NCBI RefSeq assembly: GCF_007988905.1
Contig: NZ_BJVA01000002.1
Span: forward strand, 1-64,000
Source of the DNA: Gluconobacter kanchanaburiensis NBRC 103587
GTDB taxonomy: Bacteria; Pseudomonadota; Alphaproteobacteria; Acetobacterales; Acetobacteraceae
DNA: 64,000 nt
Reading direction: 5' to 3'
Below, piece by piece: positions 43,899 to 52,724 of this stretch. A program made the translations under genes and the position numbers. The notes under the pieces were generated by a model. That model was not told the DNA's origin and did not search any database. It saw nothing but the letters and a program-made list of their open reading frames with translations. Numbering within the stretch: the first letter of the stretch is position 1; each line of letters starts with the position of its first letter.

Positions 43899-45074
43899 AT
43901 GACTCACCGACCCTCCTCAGCCACCAAACAGTCCCGACAGCAAAAAAGACGACGTCTAAGTCCGATCACAGGAGCCATCCTGTGCGCATTTTTCGTGCAG
44001 GACGTTCATGCGGCAGAGCAATGGGCTATCTCGGCAAATGACGGCCATACAACGACCAATACTGCCGGAAAAATGATCACTGCCCGGACGATCGTTCCCG
44101 ACAGCCTCTCCCTGATCCGATTCGAGCATGGCTTGCCTGCGTTGGGAAAGACCCTTGATCTACCCACCTCGGTCGAAGGACCTCCAACAACAGTCTGGAT
44201 CGCTCCGGATTCACACTGGGCCATCGTCACAGCCGGGTCGCACGCAGGCGCACATGCGGGAGATTCTGTTATCGAAGATGATGTCGTATCGGTTGTAGCC
44301 ATCGACCACGCCACCCCGCATCTCGTCCAGACGCTCCACGCGGGCCTGGGCGCAAGTCAGGTCACCGTGTCACCGGATCAGAAATGGGCACTCGTTGGAA
44401 ACCGGAAAAGCGGAACAGTCTCTGTCTTTTCCGTCACACACAGGCAACTTCACCCTGTCCAGACCCTGAACATGGGGGCCGACAGCAACCCGGCCTCGGT
44501 TCTTTTCCTGCCGGACGGGCAACATGCCGTGGTTGTACTGCGCGGCCGTCATCAACTCGCTCTCCTCGACAGGCGCGGAGACGGTTTTGGCATACGAGAA
44601 CAGCGTCTTGATCTTGGCCATGCCCCCAATACGATGGACGTCACCGGATCGGGCCTCATCGCCATAGGAGATCAGGACCCCGCACACCCCACCGTGCACC
44701 TGGTGCGATTTAACGAGGGGACGTTAAATCTGCTCAACACAGTCCCAGTTGCCCCCGGCCCCGAACCCCTCCGTTTTTCTCCGGACGGGCGCTACCTCGC
44801 CGTAGGTGCTGTCGACAACTCCAACAAAGATCCGTCGAAACACGGAACTCTTACACTCTATCGTGTTGACGGAAGCAGCCTGGCGCCCGTGGCGAGTGAA
44901 AACGTCGGACGCTGGCCCCAAGGCATCATGTTTTCTCCAGATGGTCACACCCTTGTCGTGCAAAACACGACTGACAAGACCATGACTGTTCTGAAATGGG
45001 ACAGTATAAGGCTGCATCCGGTCGGCACCCTCCCCATGACAGCCGGGCCGGCAGCGGCCGCAACGTCATGGTAA
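43899..45074 (+). CDS. exported seven-bladed beta-propeller protein (YncE/lactonase-like)
   Basis: A 391-residue protein with a long, basic signal sequence (to about residue 38, DVHA-AEQ) followed by WD40/YVTN-like repeats: VTVSPDQKWALVGNRKSGTVSVFSV, VLFLPDGQHAVVVLRG, LRFSPDGRYLAVGAVD, IMFSPDGHTLVVQNTT. This fold occurs in lactonases and in periplasmic quinoprotein-like proteins; no catalytic residues are certain. It is divergent from the SMP-30 lactonase and just upstream of the LacI gene on the same strand, so it shares the LacI-type operator. Role unknown. Confidence 0.8.
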   Translation: MTHRPSSATKQSRQQKRRRLSPITGAILCAFFVQDVHAAEQWAISANDGHTTTNTAGKMITARTIVPDSLSLIRFEHGLPALGKTLDLPTSVEGPPTTVWIAPDSHWAIVTAGSHAGAHAGDSVIEDDVVSVVAIDHATPHLVQTLHAGLGASQVTVSPDQKWALVGNRKSGTVSVFSVTHRQLHPVQTLNMGADSNPASVLFLPDGQHAVVVLRGRHQLALLDRRGDGFGIREQRLDLGHAPNTMDVTGSGLIAIGDQDPAHPTVHLVRFNEGTLNLLNTVPVAPGPEPLRFSPDGRYLAVGAVDNSNKDPSKHGTLTLYRVDGSSLAPVASENVGRWPQGIMFSPDGHTLVVQNTTDKTMTVLKWDSIRLHPVGTLPMTAGPAAAATSW

Positions 45075-45115
45075 AGCCCCCCAGACCGCTAACGGAAACG
45101 CAAGCATTGAGCACA

Positions 45116-46186
45116 ATGAACCCTGACCACCCATCGCCCAGAAAAAACAGGAGTTCAAACAGCGACGGTCGCACGCGCCTTCCGGTCGCGCAGGATGTCG
45201 CGGAACTCGCGGGCGTTTCCATCGCCACAGTGTCCCGTACCCTGAACGAACCCGAGAAAGTGAGACCGGCAACACGCGAAGCCGTCATGAAAGCGGCTGC
45301 GGAACTTGGCTTTGTGCTAAACAGTGCCGCACGCGCGCTGAGTACGCGTCGCTCCTCAACAGTTGGCGTGATCGTGCCCAGCTATGGAAACGAGGTGTTC
45401 GTGCGTGCGCTTTCCAGTTTTCAAAGAACGATGCGGGCTGCGGGATATCAGGTGCTGGCGGCCAGTTCCGAATACGATCTCGCTACCGAAATGCAGGAAG
45501 CTGCGTTTCTCTTGCAGCGCGGCGTTGATGGGCTGATGCTGGTTGGTGGCATCCACGATCCAGACCTGTATGCGCGCGCGGAACGCAGTCAGGTTCCCAT
45601 CATCCAAAGTTTCAGCCTTTCAGACCGTGAATACTGTGTTGGCTTCGATAACCGGGAAGCCACATTCCGGGCCGCAAACTACCTGCTGGATCTCGGCCAC
45701 AAACGACTTGCCGTCGTCACCGGCACACGTGAAAACAATGACCGAGCAGCCCCACGAGCCGAAGGCGTGCATCTTGCCATGGCAGAGCGCGGACTGGAAC
45801 TCAGTCCGGCGCATGACCTGATTGTCTCGTCAGGAATTGTAGCTGGTCGGGATGCCTTCGGCCAGCTGATGGGCGGTCCGAAAGAGCAACGACCGACAGG
45901 CATTATTTGTGGAACGGATGAAATCGCACTGGGCATCATGAGCGAGGCATCAGAGAGAGGCGTCGATATTCCCCGCACTCTTTCCGTAATCGGTTTCAAC
46001 GATTCAAGCTTCTCCGCCGTTCTCTCGCCACCCCTTACAACCATTCGTGTCGATGCCGATGAAATCGGGAAGTCATCGGCTCTCGCTCTACTGAACCTCA
46101 TGGGCGCCAAAACGATGGTCCAAGTCACCCGGATTACCCCGGAGCTTGTCCTTCGGGGAACTGTAGCCCCGCCGGACAAGCTCTAG
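45116..46186 (+). CDS. LacI-family transcriptional regulator
   Basis: A 356-residue LacI-type repressor: helix-turn-helix VAQDVAELAGVSIATVSRTLNEPEKVRPATREAVMKAAAELGF-like N-terminus (about residues 23-65) and a periplasmic-binding-type ligand domain (TVGVIVPSYGNEVFVRAL, GIICGTDEIALGIMSEASERG, LSVIGFNDSSFSAVLSPPLTTIRVD). The GntR (gluconate) branch is similar. An earlier in-frame ATG at 45068 overlaps the propeller stop; 45116 is preferred because it gives the usual family length. It converges with the hydroxyacid dehydrogenase gene with a 4-bp overlap of the ends. Six LacI-type palindromes in the surrounding promoters make it the probable controller of the 42-56 kb block. Confidence 0.9.
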   Translation: MNPDHPSPRKNRSSNSDGRTRLPVAQDVAELAGVSIATVSRTLNEPEKVRPATREAVMKAAAELGFVLNSAARALSTRRSSTVGVIVPSYGNEVFVRALSSFQRTMRAAGYQVLAASSEYDLATEMQEAAFLLQRGVDGLMLVGGIHDPDLYARAERSQVPIIQSFSLSDREYCVGFDNREATFRAANYLLDLGHKRLAVVTGTRENNDRAAPRAEGVHLAMAERGLELSPAHDLIVSSGIVAGRDAFGQLMGGPKEQRPTGIICGTDEIALGIMSEASERGVDIPRTLSVIGFNDSSFSAVLSPPLTTIRVDADEIGKSSALALLNLMGAKTMVQVTRITPELVLRGTVAPPDKL

Positions 46187-47427
46187 GGACAGACCTTTCT
46201 GACGAAGCTTTCGTTCAGCTCTTCGACGGAATTCACACCCAGCATCGCCATGTCGCGCATGATTTCGTCGCGCATGATGCTATAAGCATGCTCCACCCCT
46301 CTCTGACCGTCATAAGCTGCGGCGAATAGAAAAGGCCGTCCCATCAGCGTGAAATCCGCTCCCAGAGCCAGAGCCTTGAGGACATCGGACCCCCGGCGAA
46401 TACCGCCATCAATGATGACCTTCATATCTCCCTTTTGGGACGCGATCTCTGGCAGAACACGCAGAGGCGCCATCGCATAATCAAGTTGACGGCCACCGTG
46501 GTTGGAAAGAATGATGCCGTCCGCGCCATGATCCCGCGCCATGAAGGCGTCATGCGGGGAAATGATGCCCTTGATGACCAGAGGTCCGGTCCAGCGCTTG
46601 CGAATAAACGCAATATGCTCCCAGGTCAGCTTGTCTCGCGCGACGGTATTGCGAACTTTGCGGGACATCATCGGCGGACCGCGATCGGCTTCCGTATTTT
46701 CAAAATGCGGCGCACCGTGCTTCACGAAGGTTCTGGCCACAGTTCCCAAAAGCCAGCGTGGATGGGTTACACTCTGCATCATCACACGGGGAGTAACCCG
46801 GATCGGCATAGCAAATCCTGACCGGATATTATGTTCGCGATTGCCAAGTATCGGCGTATCGACGGTCACGACGAGATTTCTATAACCCGCGGCTTCGACC
46901 CGGTCGAGCATGCGCGTGATCCGATCAAAATCCCCGGCAAGATACCCCTGAAACCAGGCATCAGGATTGACGGAAATGACGTCTTCCAACCGGATCAGTG
47001 AAGAGGCGCTGAGAATCATGGGGATGTTGCATGAGCGGGCCGCACCCGCCAGCGCGAGATCCGCACGATAGGCGACGAACGCTGCCCCCCCTAAAGGCCC
47101 GATCGAAAATGGCGCGGAATACGTTTTCCCGAACAGGCTGGTCCGCGTGGAGCGTGCCGAAGTATCAACCAGCGCACGAGGTGTGAAACCATAATCCTGA
47201 TAGGCTTGGCGGCCGTTGCGCATGGCGCTTTCCGTTTCCACACCGCCTGCGACGTATTGATAGATCATGCGCGGAAGTAAAGGCTTGGAGTGTCGCTCAA
47301 AATCATCGAGCGCGAGAACATCCCGCAAACGTGCCGGAAGAATCCTAGGCGCTGCCTTAAGCGCTGTGGAAAGAACAGGAGGAGCAGTCTGCGGAAGACC
47401 GTCCGCCGCTTTTATGATGTCACCCAT
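46183..47427 (-). CDS. FMN-dependent alpha-hydroxyacid dehydrogenase (LldD type)
   Basis: A 414-residue FMN flavoprotein of the L-lactate dehydrogenase/glycolate oxidase family. YQYVAGGVETESAMR (N-terminal FMN contact), VTVDTPILGNREHNIRSGF, the catalytic His and Arg in ILSNHGGRQLD, and IDGGIRRGSDVLKALALGADFTLMGRPF are all present. It has no signal peptide and is expected on the cytosolic face of the membrane, feeding electrons to quinone. The ATG at 47427 has AGGAG upstream. A LacI-type operator lies 33 bp before the start. Substrate may be lactate or the 2-hydroxyacid of the surrounding pathway. Confidence 0.9.
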   Translation of the reverse strand: MGDIIKAADGLPQTAPPVLSTALKAAPRILPARLRDVLALDDFERHSKPLLPRMIYQYVAGGVETESAMRNGRQAYQDYGFTPRALVDTSARSTRTSLFGKTYSAPFSIGPLGGAAFVAYRADLALAGAARSCNIPMILSASSLIRLEDVISVNPDAWFQGYLAGDFDRITRMLDRVEAAGYRNLVVTVDTPILGNREHNIRSGFAMPIRVTPRVMMQSVTHPRWLLGTVARTFVKHGAPHFENTEADRGPPMMSRKVRNTVARDKLTWEHIAFIRKRWTGPLVIKGIISPHDAFMARDHGADGIILSNHGGRQLDYAMAPLRVLPEIASQKGDMKVIIDGGIRRGSDVLKALALGADFTLMGRPFLFAAAYDGQRGVEHAYSIMRDEIMRDMAMLGVNSVEELNESFVRKVCP

Positions 47428-47459
47428 TTTCAGACATACTCCTGCGCTCAAATCCAATA

Positions 47460-47473
47460 TGTAAGCCTTTACA
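47460..47473. promoter_or_regulatory. LacI-family operator 3
   Basis: TGTAAGCCTTTACA, near-perfect palindrome, 33 bp upstream of the hydroxyacid dehydrogenase start. Differs from the other sites by CC in place of CG at the centre. Confidence 0.7.
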
Positions 47474-47681
47474 TTCTCTTTATGTCCCTTTCTGCGCCTG
47501 TTGCAAGGGATACATGGTATATCCTCGCAGTTTCAGCTGTTTATCCATAACGTCAAATTTTCGAAGAAATAAATATATGTTATTGTTTTTGTTTTGTTTT
47601 TTTAATTTGTTCCGCCAGAATTCTGTGACCTGCCACTTGGCAATCACGCAAAAATGAGCCTCATTTCACGGAGGGTTATTA

Positions 47682-47689
47682 CCCCCCCC
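47682..47689. repeat. 8-C homopolymer in a promoter region
   Basis: Eight consecutive C between an AT-rich tract and the LacI-type operator of the lactonase gene, 67 bp before its start. Length changes here would shift promoter spacing. Confidence 0.5.
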
Positions 47690-47698
47690 TCAAGAATA

Positions 47699-47712
47699 TG
47701 TAATCGTTTCCA
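47699..47712. promoter_or_regulatory. LacI-family operator 4
   Basis: TGTAATCGTTTCCA, matches TGWAANCGNTTNCA, 44 bp upstream of the lactonase start at 47756. Less symmetrical than sites 1 and 2. Confidence 0.6.
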
Positions 47713-47755
47713 AATTGCTATTCGAGATTCCAACTCACGTAAGACAGGAGAACTT

Positions 47756-48835
47756 ATGACTTGCGGATTTTTCGCCTATGTCGGCTGCTACACGACTGCG
47801 GAGCGACAGGCACATGGCCGGGGGATCAACGTTTACCATGTGAACGACGCATTCACGGAGTGGAAGCATCTTCAGAATATGCCGACACCCGACAACCCCT
47901 CGTTCCTTTCGCTGGATCGCAGCGGAAACCATCTCTGCGCCGTCCATGGAGACCGCAACCATATCTCGTCTTACGCTATCGATCGCCAGAACGGCGTTCT
48001 CCAACACAGATCTGGTGTTGAATGCGGCGGACGCAATCCCGTTCATCTCGTTTTTGATACGACCAACCGCTTCATCGCGATCCCGAATTATGCTGACGGT
48101 ACGCTCACGTCAGTTTCTTTCGATGCAGCAAACGGCATACTCGGTGCAGTCACGTCATCCACAACACTCCCGGGAGAGCGTGGTCCTCACCGTGTCGAAC
48201 AGCAGTCCTCTCACCCTCATGGCGTGACATTCGACCCCGCAGAACGCTTTCTGTATGTCCCGGACAAAGGCTTGGACCGTATTTTTGTATTCCGGTTCCA
48301 GGAGGGCAATCTTCGAATCGTCGACAGCATATCAACACGTGAGGGCGCAGGCCCAAGACATATTGTCTTTCATCCAACCAAACCTTACGCCTATGTCATC
48401 AACGAACTGGACTGTACGGTAACGTATTATCGTCATGATTCCGAAACCGGTAAGTTGACCCCTCAACAGATTGTTCAGGCTCTTCCCGAAAATTATACAG
48501 GAAACGGAAGAGGAGCAGAAATCGCCCTTTCCCCGGACGCAAAGTCGGTCCTTGTCTCCCTTCGTGGCGCTGATCTGATGAGCGTCCTCTCCATAGACGA
48601 TAATACCGGAATGGTTCTGCTCACCCAATCGACCGGGAGTGGAGGCAAAACGCCAAGATTTTTTACAATCACTGTACCTACATCAACAGTTCTGATCGCC
48701 CACGAAGCGTCGGACACGATAGGCCGCGTCGCCTTTACGGCTCACAAACTGGACATTACGGGTGTTCAGCACTGTGTGGAGGTTGCCAGTCCGAGCAGTA
48801 TTGTTCTCACGCCGGCACCAGATCAACCGGCCTGA
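47756..48835 (+). CDS. lactonase, 6-phosphogluconolactonase (YbhE/Pgl) family
   Basis: A 359-residue seven-bladed propeller lactonase of the YbhE type, without signal peptide and so cytosolic. Typical blades: FAYVGCYTTAER at the start, GGRNPVHLVFD, SSHPHGVTFDPAERFLYVPDKGLDRIFVF, GAGPRHIVFHPTKPYAYVINELD. The ATG at 47756 is fixed by AGGAGAACTT. It may hydrolyse 6-phosphogluconolactone or another lactone made by the neighbouring dehydrogenases. It is convergent with the OprB gene and preceded by a LacI-type operator and an 8-C run. Confidence 0.88.
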   Translation: MTCGFFAYVGCYTTAERQAHGRGINVYHVNDAFTEWKHLQNMPTPDNPSFLSLDRSGNHLCAVHGDRNHISSYAIDRQNGVLQHRSGVECGGRNPVHLVFDTTNRFIAIPNYADGTLTSVSFDAANGILGAVTSSTTLPGERGPHRVEQQSSHPHGVTFDPAERFLYVPDKGLDRIFVFRFQEGNLRIVDSISTREGAGPRHIVFHPTKPYAYVINELDCTVTYYRHDSETGKLTPQQIVQALPENYTGNGRGAEIALSPDAKSVLVSLRGADLMSVLSIDDNTGMVLLTQSTGSGGKTPRFFTITVPTSTVLIAHEASDTIGRVAFTAHKLDITGVQHCVEVASPSSIVLTPAPDQPA

Positions 48836-48880
48836 AACACCAGAAAACTTTCGACTGGCAAAGACAGGCATATCTTTTTA

Positions 48881-50341
48881 CTAGAAAATCTGAACCGTCG
48901 ATTTAAAGCCTAGAACATGCGCCGTCCGCAGATTTCTTTGACCGTTCGGGTTAAAGAAAATCTGATAATCCGGCGCAAACGCAAACCCCCGGGTTACCTG
49001 GATCTGATAATTGACTTCAAAAACAGCGGCATTTTTCTGGACACCCGTCGCATGATTGGGCATCAGACTTACCGCTCCCTCTTCAAGATAATTCGCCTCC
49101 GTAGCACTAACGCCACCAGCAATTTTTTCATACATCCCTATGAAATTTAGTGCATCCTGAGGACGTGAACGAATAAACCCACGATTGATAAAGCCGAAAT
49201 AAGTCTCCCAGCGTCTGAGGGCAATGCGTGGATCATTGAGAATGAATCCCCCAATTAGTGTGGTGCCTGACGAAGCAGGCGCTCCCTGTGGCTGCCAGAT
49301 TTTCTGATCCGTTTCGAACCATGCACTCCAGCTCCTATTATGCTGCATCGCCTTTTTGCGCGTCACGCTAAGCGGCAAACCGTTAACATCATAATAGTTA
49401 TCCGAAACCGGAACCGTCAGTAGGCGTGCGCCAATTTTATAATGGCCCGCGAGTTTGTGTTTCGCCCCAAACTGCGGCTCCCACCCTACCTCGACGGGTA
49501 TCGACTGGCCAAGAACGGCCGACCCGCCACTGAATTTGAAGCCACTCCGGTTGTAGAGGTTGGAGAACATACTTTTCTCAGGAAAATAGACAGCGGCCTG
49601 AATATAAGTATAGCGAGAGGGGCGTCCACGAATGCGGGTTCCCCAGACACCAGCTGGATAACGACCAATATAATCATTATCACTCACAGCCCTGGGACGG
49701 CCACACAGACTGTTGTTGATAAAATTACAGAACAAGGGCGAGTTGGAGAAATCCGCTAGTTCAGTCATACGGCCGCCTGCAATCGCCAGTCGACCGCCGA
49801 AAAGGTTTTCCTCACCATAAGCCATAACCAGATGGACGACGACATTCCCCCCTCCGCCATAGATTTCCGACGCATGACCCAACCAGTCACCAAACATGCG
49901 GTTGGCCGTCGTACCATAACGGCTTGTAAAAACGGTATGTGTTGCAAAACCGCGCAAACCAATCAACTTATCCCAGTTCATATGTAGAATCGTACTGATC
50001 TGCCCCGCGTTACTTGCTCCCTGACGATAATTTCTGAAACCCGGCGTAGGTTTGCTAACAGCCCCTGTAAATTCATTTGTATTAGACATCAGGAGCGCGA
50101 TTCCGTGCGCCCTCAACCAAGCTTTCACACCGAAAACATCAGGTAATAATGCGGGGGGATTTTCAAATGGCGGCACCACCGGTCCATTCAGAGGCGTGGC
50201 GGGAAGCGGCTTTGCGACCCGAACGCTGGCATCATAAGTTGGCTCAGCCTCCTGAATCGTTTGAGCATATGCGGAACCACAGAACAGGGCTGCACTGCCG
50301 ATCAGCAATGCAGCCGAATACCTCACAGAACCAGAAATCAT
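48881..50341 (-). CDS. OprB-family carbohydrate-selective porin
   Basis: A 486-residue outer-membrane porin of the OprB family. The signal peptide is MISGSVRYSAALLIGSAALF to AYAQ. GIALLMSNTNEFTGAVS-type first strand, DKLIGLRGFATHTVF, and the aromatic C-terminus (VQIF) are family features. It would let sugars or sugar acids into the periplasm for the dehydrogenases. It follows the ModA-like gene by 19 bp and should share its LacI-type and Crp-type promoter elements. Confidence 0.9.
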   Translation of the reverse strand: MISGSVRYSAALLIGSAALFCGSAYAQTIQEAEPTYDASVRVAKPLPATPLNGPVVPPFENPPALLPDVFGVKAWLRAHGIALLMSNTNEFTGAVSKPTPGFRNYRQGASNAGQISTILHMNWDKLIGLRGFATHTVFTSRYGTTANRMFGDWLGHASEIYGGGGNVVVHLVMAYGEENLFGGRLAIAGGRMTELADFSNSPLFCNFINNSLCGRPRAVSDNDYIGRYPAGVWGTRIRGRPSRYTYIQAAVYFPEKSMFSNLYNRSGFKFSGGSAVLGQSIPVEVGWEPQFGAKHKLAGHYKIGARLLTVPVSDNYYDVNGLPLSVTRKKAMQHNRSWSAWFETDQKIWQPQGAPASSGTTLIGGFILNDPRIALRRWETYFGFINRGFIRSRPQDALNFIGMYEKIAGGVSATEANYLEEGAVSLMPNHATGVQKNAAVFEVNYQIQVTRGFAFAPDYQIFFNPNGQRNLRTAHVLGFKSTVQIF

Positions 50342-50360
50342 GATCGTTACTTCTCGCGAT

Positions 50361-51056
50361 TTACCTGGGCTCAAGACCGGATTTTCTGAAACGTTCCACT
50401 GATTTCGGCTCACGCAGGAAGGCAAGAAATGCCTCAACCCTCTCTTTCTGGAAGCTGTCAGCCAGAGACGCCCCCGAGAAAGCCGTGACTTTCTGAATTT
50501 CTTCAGGAAGGCCTCCTACGATTTCTGTTCCTTCGATTGCCAGAAGCTCGCTGATCTGCTGGACAGCGAGATCAGCCTCTCCCGTTCTCAGCTTTTCTGC
50601 GGAAAATCCGGAAGGAATGCGGGTCGCCCGAGCATTAACCGCTTCAGCAATGCCAAGCCGCTCGAGGAGAGGTGCAAAATACAGACCGCTTTGACCACCA
50701 AGCGAATAAGCAACCGAGCGGGCCTTCAGCAACGTCGCCTTGAAAGCATCGACTGTCGCTATATCAGGATGCTTCGCCCCACTGGCGACACCGATGCCAA
50801 TTTTCGAAACCACTAGTGGCACCAAGGCATCTGGCGCGACAATTTTCTTCTCAACAAGTCCCTCCAGCGCGTCATCAGTTACAATGATCCCGTCAGGTCT
50901 TTTCCCTTTTTCAAGCGATGCAAGAATGACCGTCGTAGGGGCCCATTCAATAACAGGCTCCAAGCCCGTTTTCCGGACGAAATCCTGTAGAATTCCGTCA
51001 TCGAATGCACCCTTTACAACCAGAGCCACGCTCAGTGAAAACTGCCCTTGCGACAT
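50361..51056 (-). CDS. ModA-like substrate-binding domain protein without signal peptide
   Basis: A 231-residue protein with the type 2 periplasmic-binding fold of ModA/AlgQ-like proteins (LSVALVVKGAFDDGILQDFVRKTGL, SVAYSLGGQSGLYFAPLLERLGI, LRTGEADLAVQQISELLAIEG). It starts directly with the first strand and has no signal sequence, so it appears cytosolic, and no ABC permease or ATPase genes are near. The start is supported by GGAGATAGG upstream. Placed in one unit with the OprB porin under LacI-type control. It may be an intracellular ligand sensor or an enzyme-like protein; function unknown. Confidence 0.75.
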   Translation of the reverse strand: MSQGQFSLSVALVVKGAFDDGILQDFVRKTGLEPVIEWAPTTVILASLEKGKRPDGIIVTDDALEGLVEKKIVAPDALVPLVVSKIGIGVASGAKHPDIATVDAFKATLLKARSVAYSLGGQSGLYFAPLLERLGIAEAVNARATRIPSGFSAEKLRTGEADLAVQQISELLAIEGTEIVGGLPEEIQKVTAFSGASLADSFQKERVEAFLAFLREPKSVERFRKSGLEPR

Positions 51057-51135
51057 ATCCGCCTATCTCCTTCGCGCAGATAAAACAAAGAAAGCCACGC
51101 CAATCTCTCGAAAACCAGAATCTGCGCGGCGTCAA

Positions 51136-51149
51136 TGAAAACGCTTACA
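51136..51149. promoter_or_regulatory. LacI-family operator 5
   Basis: TGAAAACGCTTACA, matches the six-site consensus, 80 bp upstream of the ModA-like/OprB unit. Confidence 0.7.
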
Positions 51150-51181
51150 CTAGACATTTTCTTTCGCGTTAAACACGTATA

Positions 51182-51197
51182 TGTGATATATATCACA
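51182..51197. promoter_or_regulatory. perfect Crp/Fnr-type palindrome
   Basis: TGTGATATATATCACA, a perfect 16-bp palindrome matching TGTGA-N6-TCACA, the Crp consensus. It lies between the divergent ModA-like/OprB and MFS/dehydrogenase units, 126 and 223 bp from their starts, in an AT-rich 363-bp promoter region. Confidence 0.65.
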
Positions 51198-51331
51198 ATT
51201 ATATGGTATATGCATCTATATATCTGATTATAGGAGATATTTTTATTTTTTTATCTTTCTAAAAAGCCTAAAAATCACTGCCTCATATTCTTGTCTCAGC
51301 TTTTTGGATTGTTTGAGCGGCACGCATATGA

Positions 51332-51346
51332 TGTAAGCGCCTTTCA
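51332..51346. promoter_or_regulatory. LacI-family operator 6 (15-bp variant)
   Basis: TGTAAGCGCCTTTCA, like the other sites but with one extra central base, 74 bp upstream of the MFS start. The spacing change may weaken binding. Confidence 0.5.
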
Positions 51347-51419
51347 TTAGAGCGCCATATGGTCTGGTTCTGGATATAAAAACGGCTGGGTAAATCAATG
51401 CCCGCCACTGAGGTGTATC

Positions 51420-52724
51420 GTGACAAAAGGACGCTACAGACTGGTCATTGCCGTGCTGCTGTTTGCGCTTGGAATGATCAATTATACTGATCGCGCTGCT
51501 GTCGGCATTCTAGCGCCTCAGATACAGCGCGATCTTCACATCACGCCCTCGCAGCTGGGTTGGGTATTTAGCGCCTTCTTTTTTAGCTACGCAATCTTTT
51601 CCTTTCTGGGCGGCTACCTGTCCGACAAATTCGGGCCAAAGCGCACCTTTGGCGTTGCAGTCGTGAGCTGGTCGGTTTTCTGCTCGTTGACCGGAGCGGT
51701 CGCAGCGCTATTCCCACTCATTATCGTGCGTCTGTTTTTTGGTGCTTCTGAAGGGCCGATGAACTCCACCACCAACCGAATGGTCACAAACTGGTTTCCC
51801 AGAAAAGAAACAGCCCGTGCCCTGGGCTTCACACTTTCGGGACAGAACCTCGGGAGTGCGGTGGCCGCACCACTGGTGATTTCTCTGGGGTATTTCTTTG
51901 GATGGCGACTGGCATTCGTTATGCTTGGCGCCATCGGTATTCTCTGGTGCGTCCTGTGGCTAACCTTTGCATCCGATCGCCCCGCGGAAAGCCGCCACGT
52001 CACGCCCGAAGAGCTGGCGCATATCACGTCCGACCGCTCGGAAGCCATCCTGCCAAAAGGAAGCGCGCCTCTGAGACATTACATTCTTCGGCAATCCACC
52101 TGGGGTCTGGCTCTCGGGCTATTTGCCCTCCTTTACCCCCTCTATATTTTTGTTTCCTGGATGCCCAGCTATTTCACGAACGTCATGCATGTCACGCCAG
52201 CGGGACTTTCCGTTGCGGCAGGCGTTCCATGGATTGGCGGTTTTCTTGGATATTTCCTCGGTGGCTTTATTTCAGACCTGTTTTTTAAACGCAGTGAAAA
52301 CGGACTGAAGGCCCGTAAAACGACCACGATCGTACCCCTTCTTTTGGCCACGATCACCCTTTCCGTCATCCCGAGCGTTCACTCCGTAACCGCGGCTGTG
52401 GCACTTTTCACGTTATCCCTCTTCGCGCTGTCGATGGGGACCCAATCGCTCTGGGCCATGATCCATGAAGTCACACCCGTCATCTATATGGGTACCGTCG
52501 GCGGCTTCATCCATTTCCTTGCCAACATGTCAGGAGTCATTGCCCCTGCCCTGACAGGCTACGTTATCGAACACGCCACCAGCGGATATGCGTCCGCCTT
52601 CTGGATCGCAGCAGCCGTAGGCCTTTTGGGGGGCCTGAGCATCCTAATGCTGGTGCATAACAAGCGAATTCCTTCGCACGGCCATAATCCGTCGGTAGCA
52701 TCTCTGACAACGGGACGTTCCTGA
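51420..52724 (+). CDS. MFS transporter, anion:cation symporter family (sugar-acid carrier)
   Basis: A 434-residue inner-membrane carrier with about 12 membrane segments. MINYTDRAAVGILAPQIQRDLHIT is the start typical of the ACS family (GudP, ExuT, 2-ketogluconate carriers), followed by GGYLSDKFGPKR and SEGPMNSTTNRMVTNWFPRKE. The start is GTG at 51420 with GAGGTG upstream. Stop overlaps the cytochrome start (TGATG), so it is the first gene of an operon with a sugar dehydrogenase complex. It probably takes up the acid or keto acid product. LacI-type and Crp-type sites precede it. Confidence 0.9.
   Translation: MTKGRYRLVIAVLLFALGMINYTDRAAVGILAPQIQRDLHITPSQLGWVFSAFFFSYAIFSFLGGYLSDKFGPKRTFGVAVVSWSVFCSLTGAVAALFPLIIVRLFFGASEGPMNSTTNRMVTNWFPRKETARALGFTLSGQNLGSAVAAPLVISLGYFFGWRLAFVMLGAIGILWCVLWLTFASDRPAESRHVTPEELAHITSDRSEAILPKGSAPLRHYILRQSTWGLALGLFALLYPLYIFVSWMPSYFTNVMHVTPAGLSVAAGVPWIGGFLGYFLGGFISDLFFKRSENGLKARKTTTIVPLLLATITLSVIPSVHSVTAAVALFTLSLFALSMGTQSLWAMIHEVTPVIYMGTVGGFIHFLANMSGVIAPALTGYVIEHATSGYASAFWIAAAVGLLGGLSILMLVHNKRIPSHGHNPSVASLTTGRS

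Noticed and set aside
44996-45115. Longer starts of the LacI gene overlapping the propeller gene
   Set aside because: They add residues without family similarity before the helix-turn-helix; 45068 remains possible but less likely.
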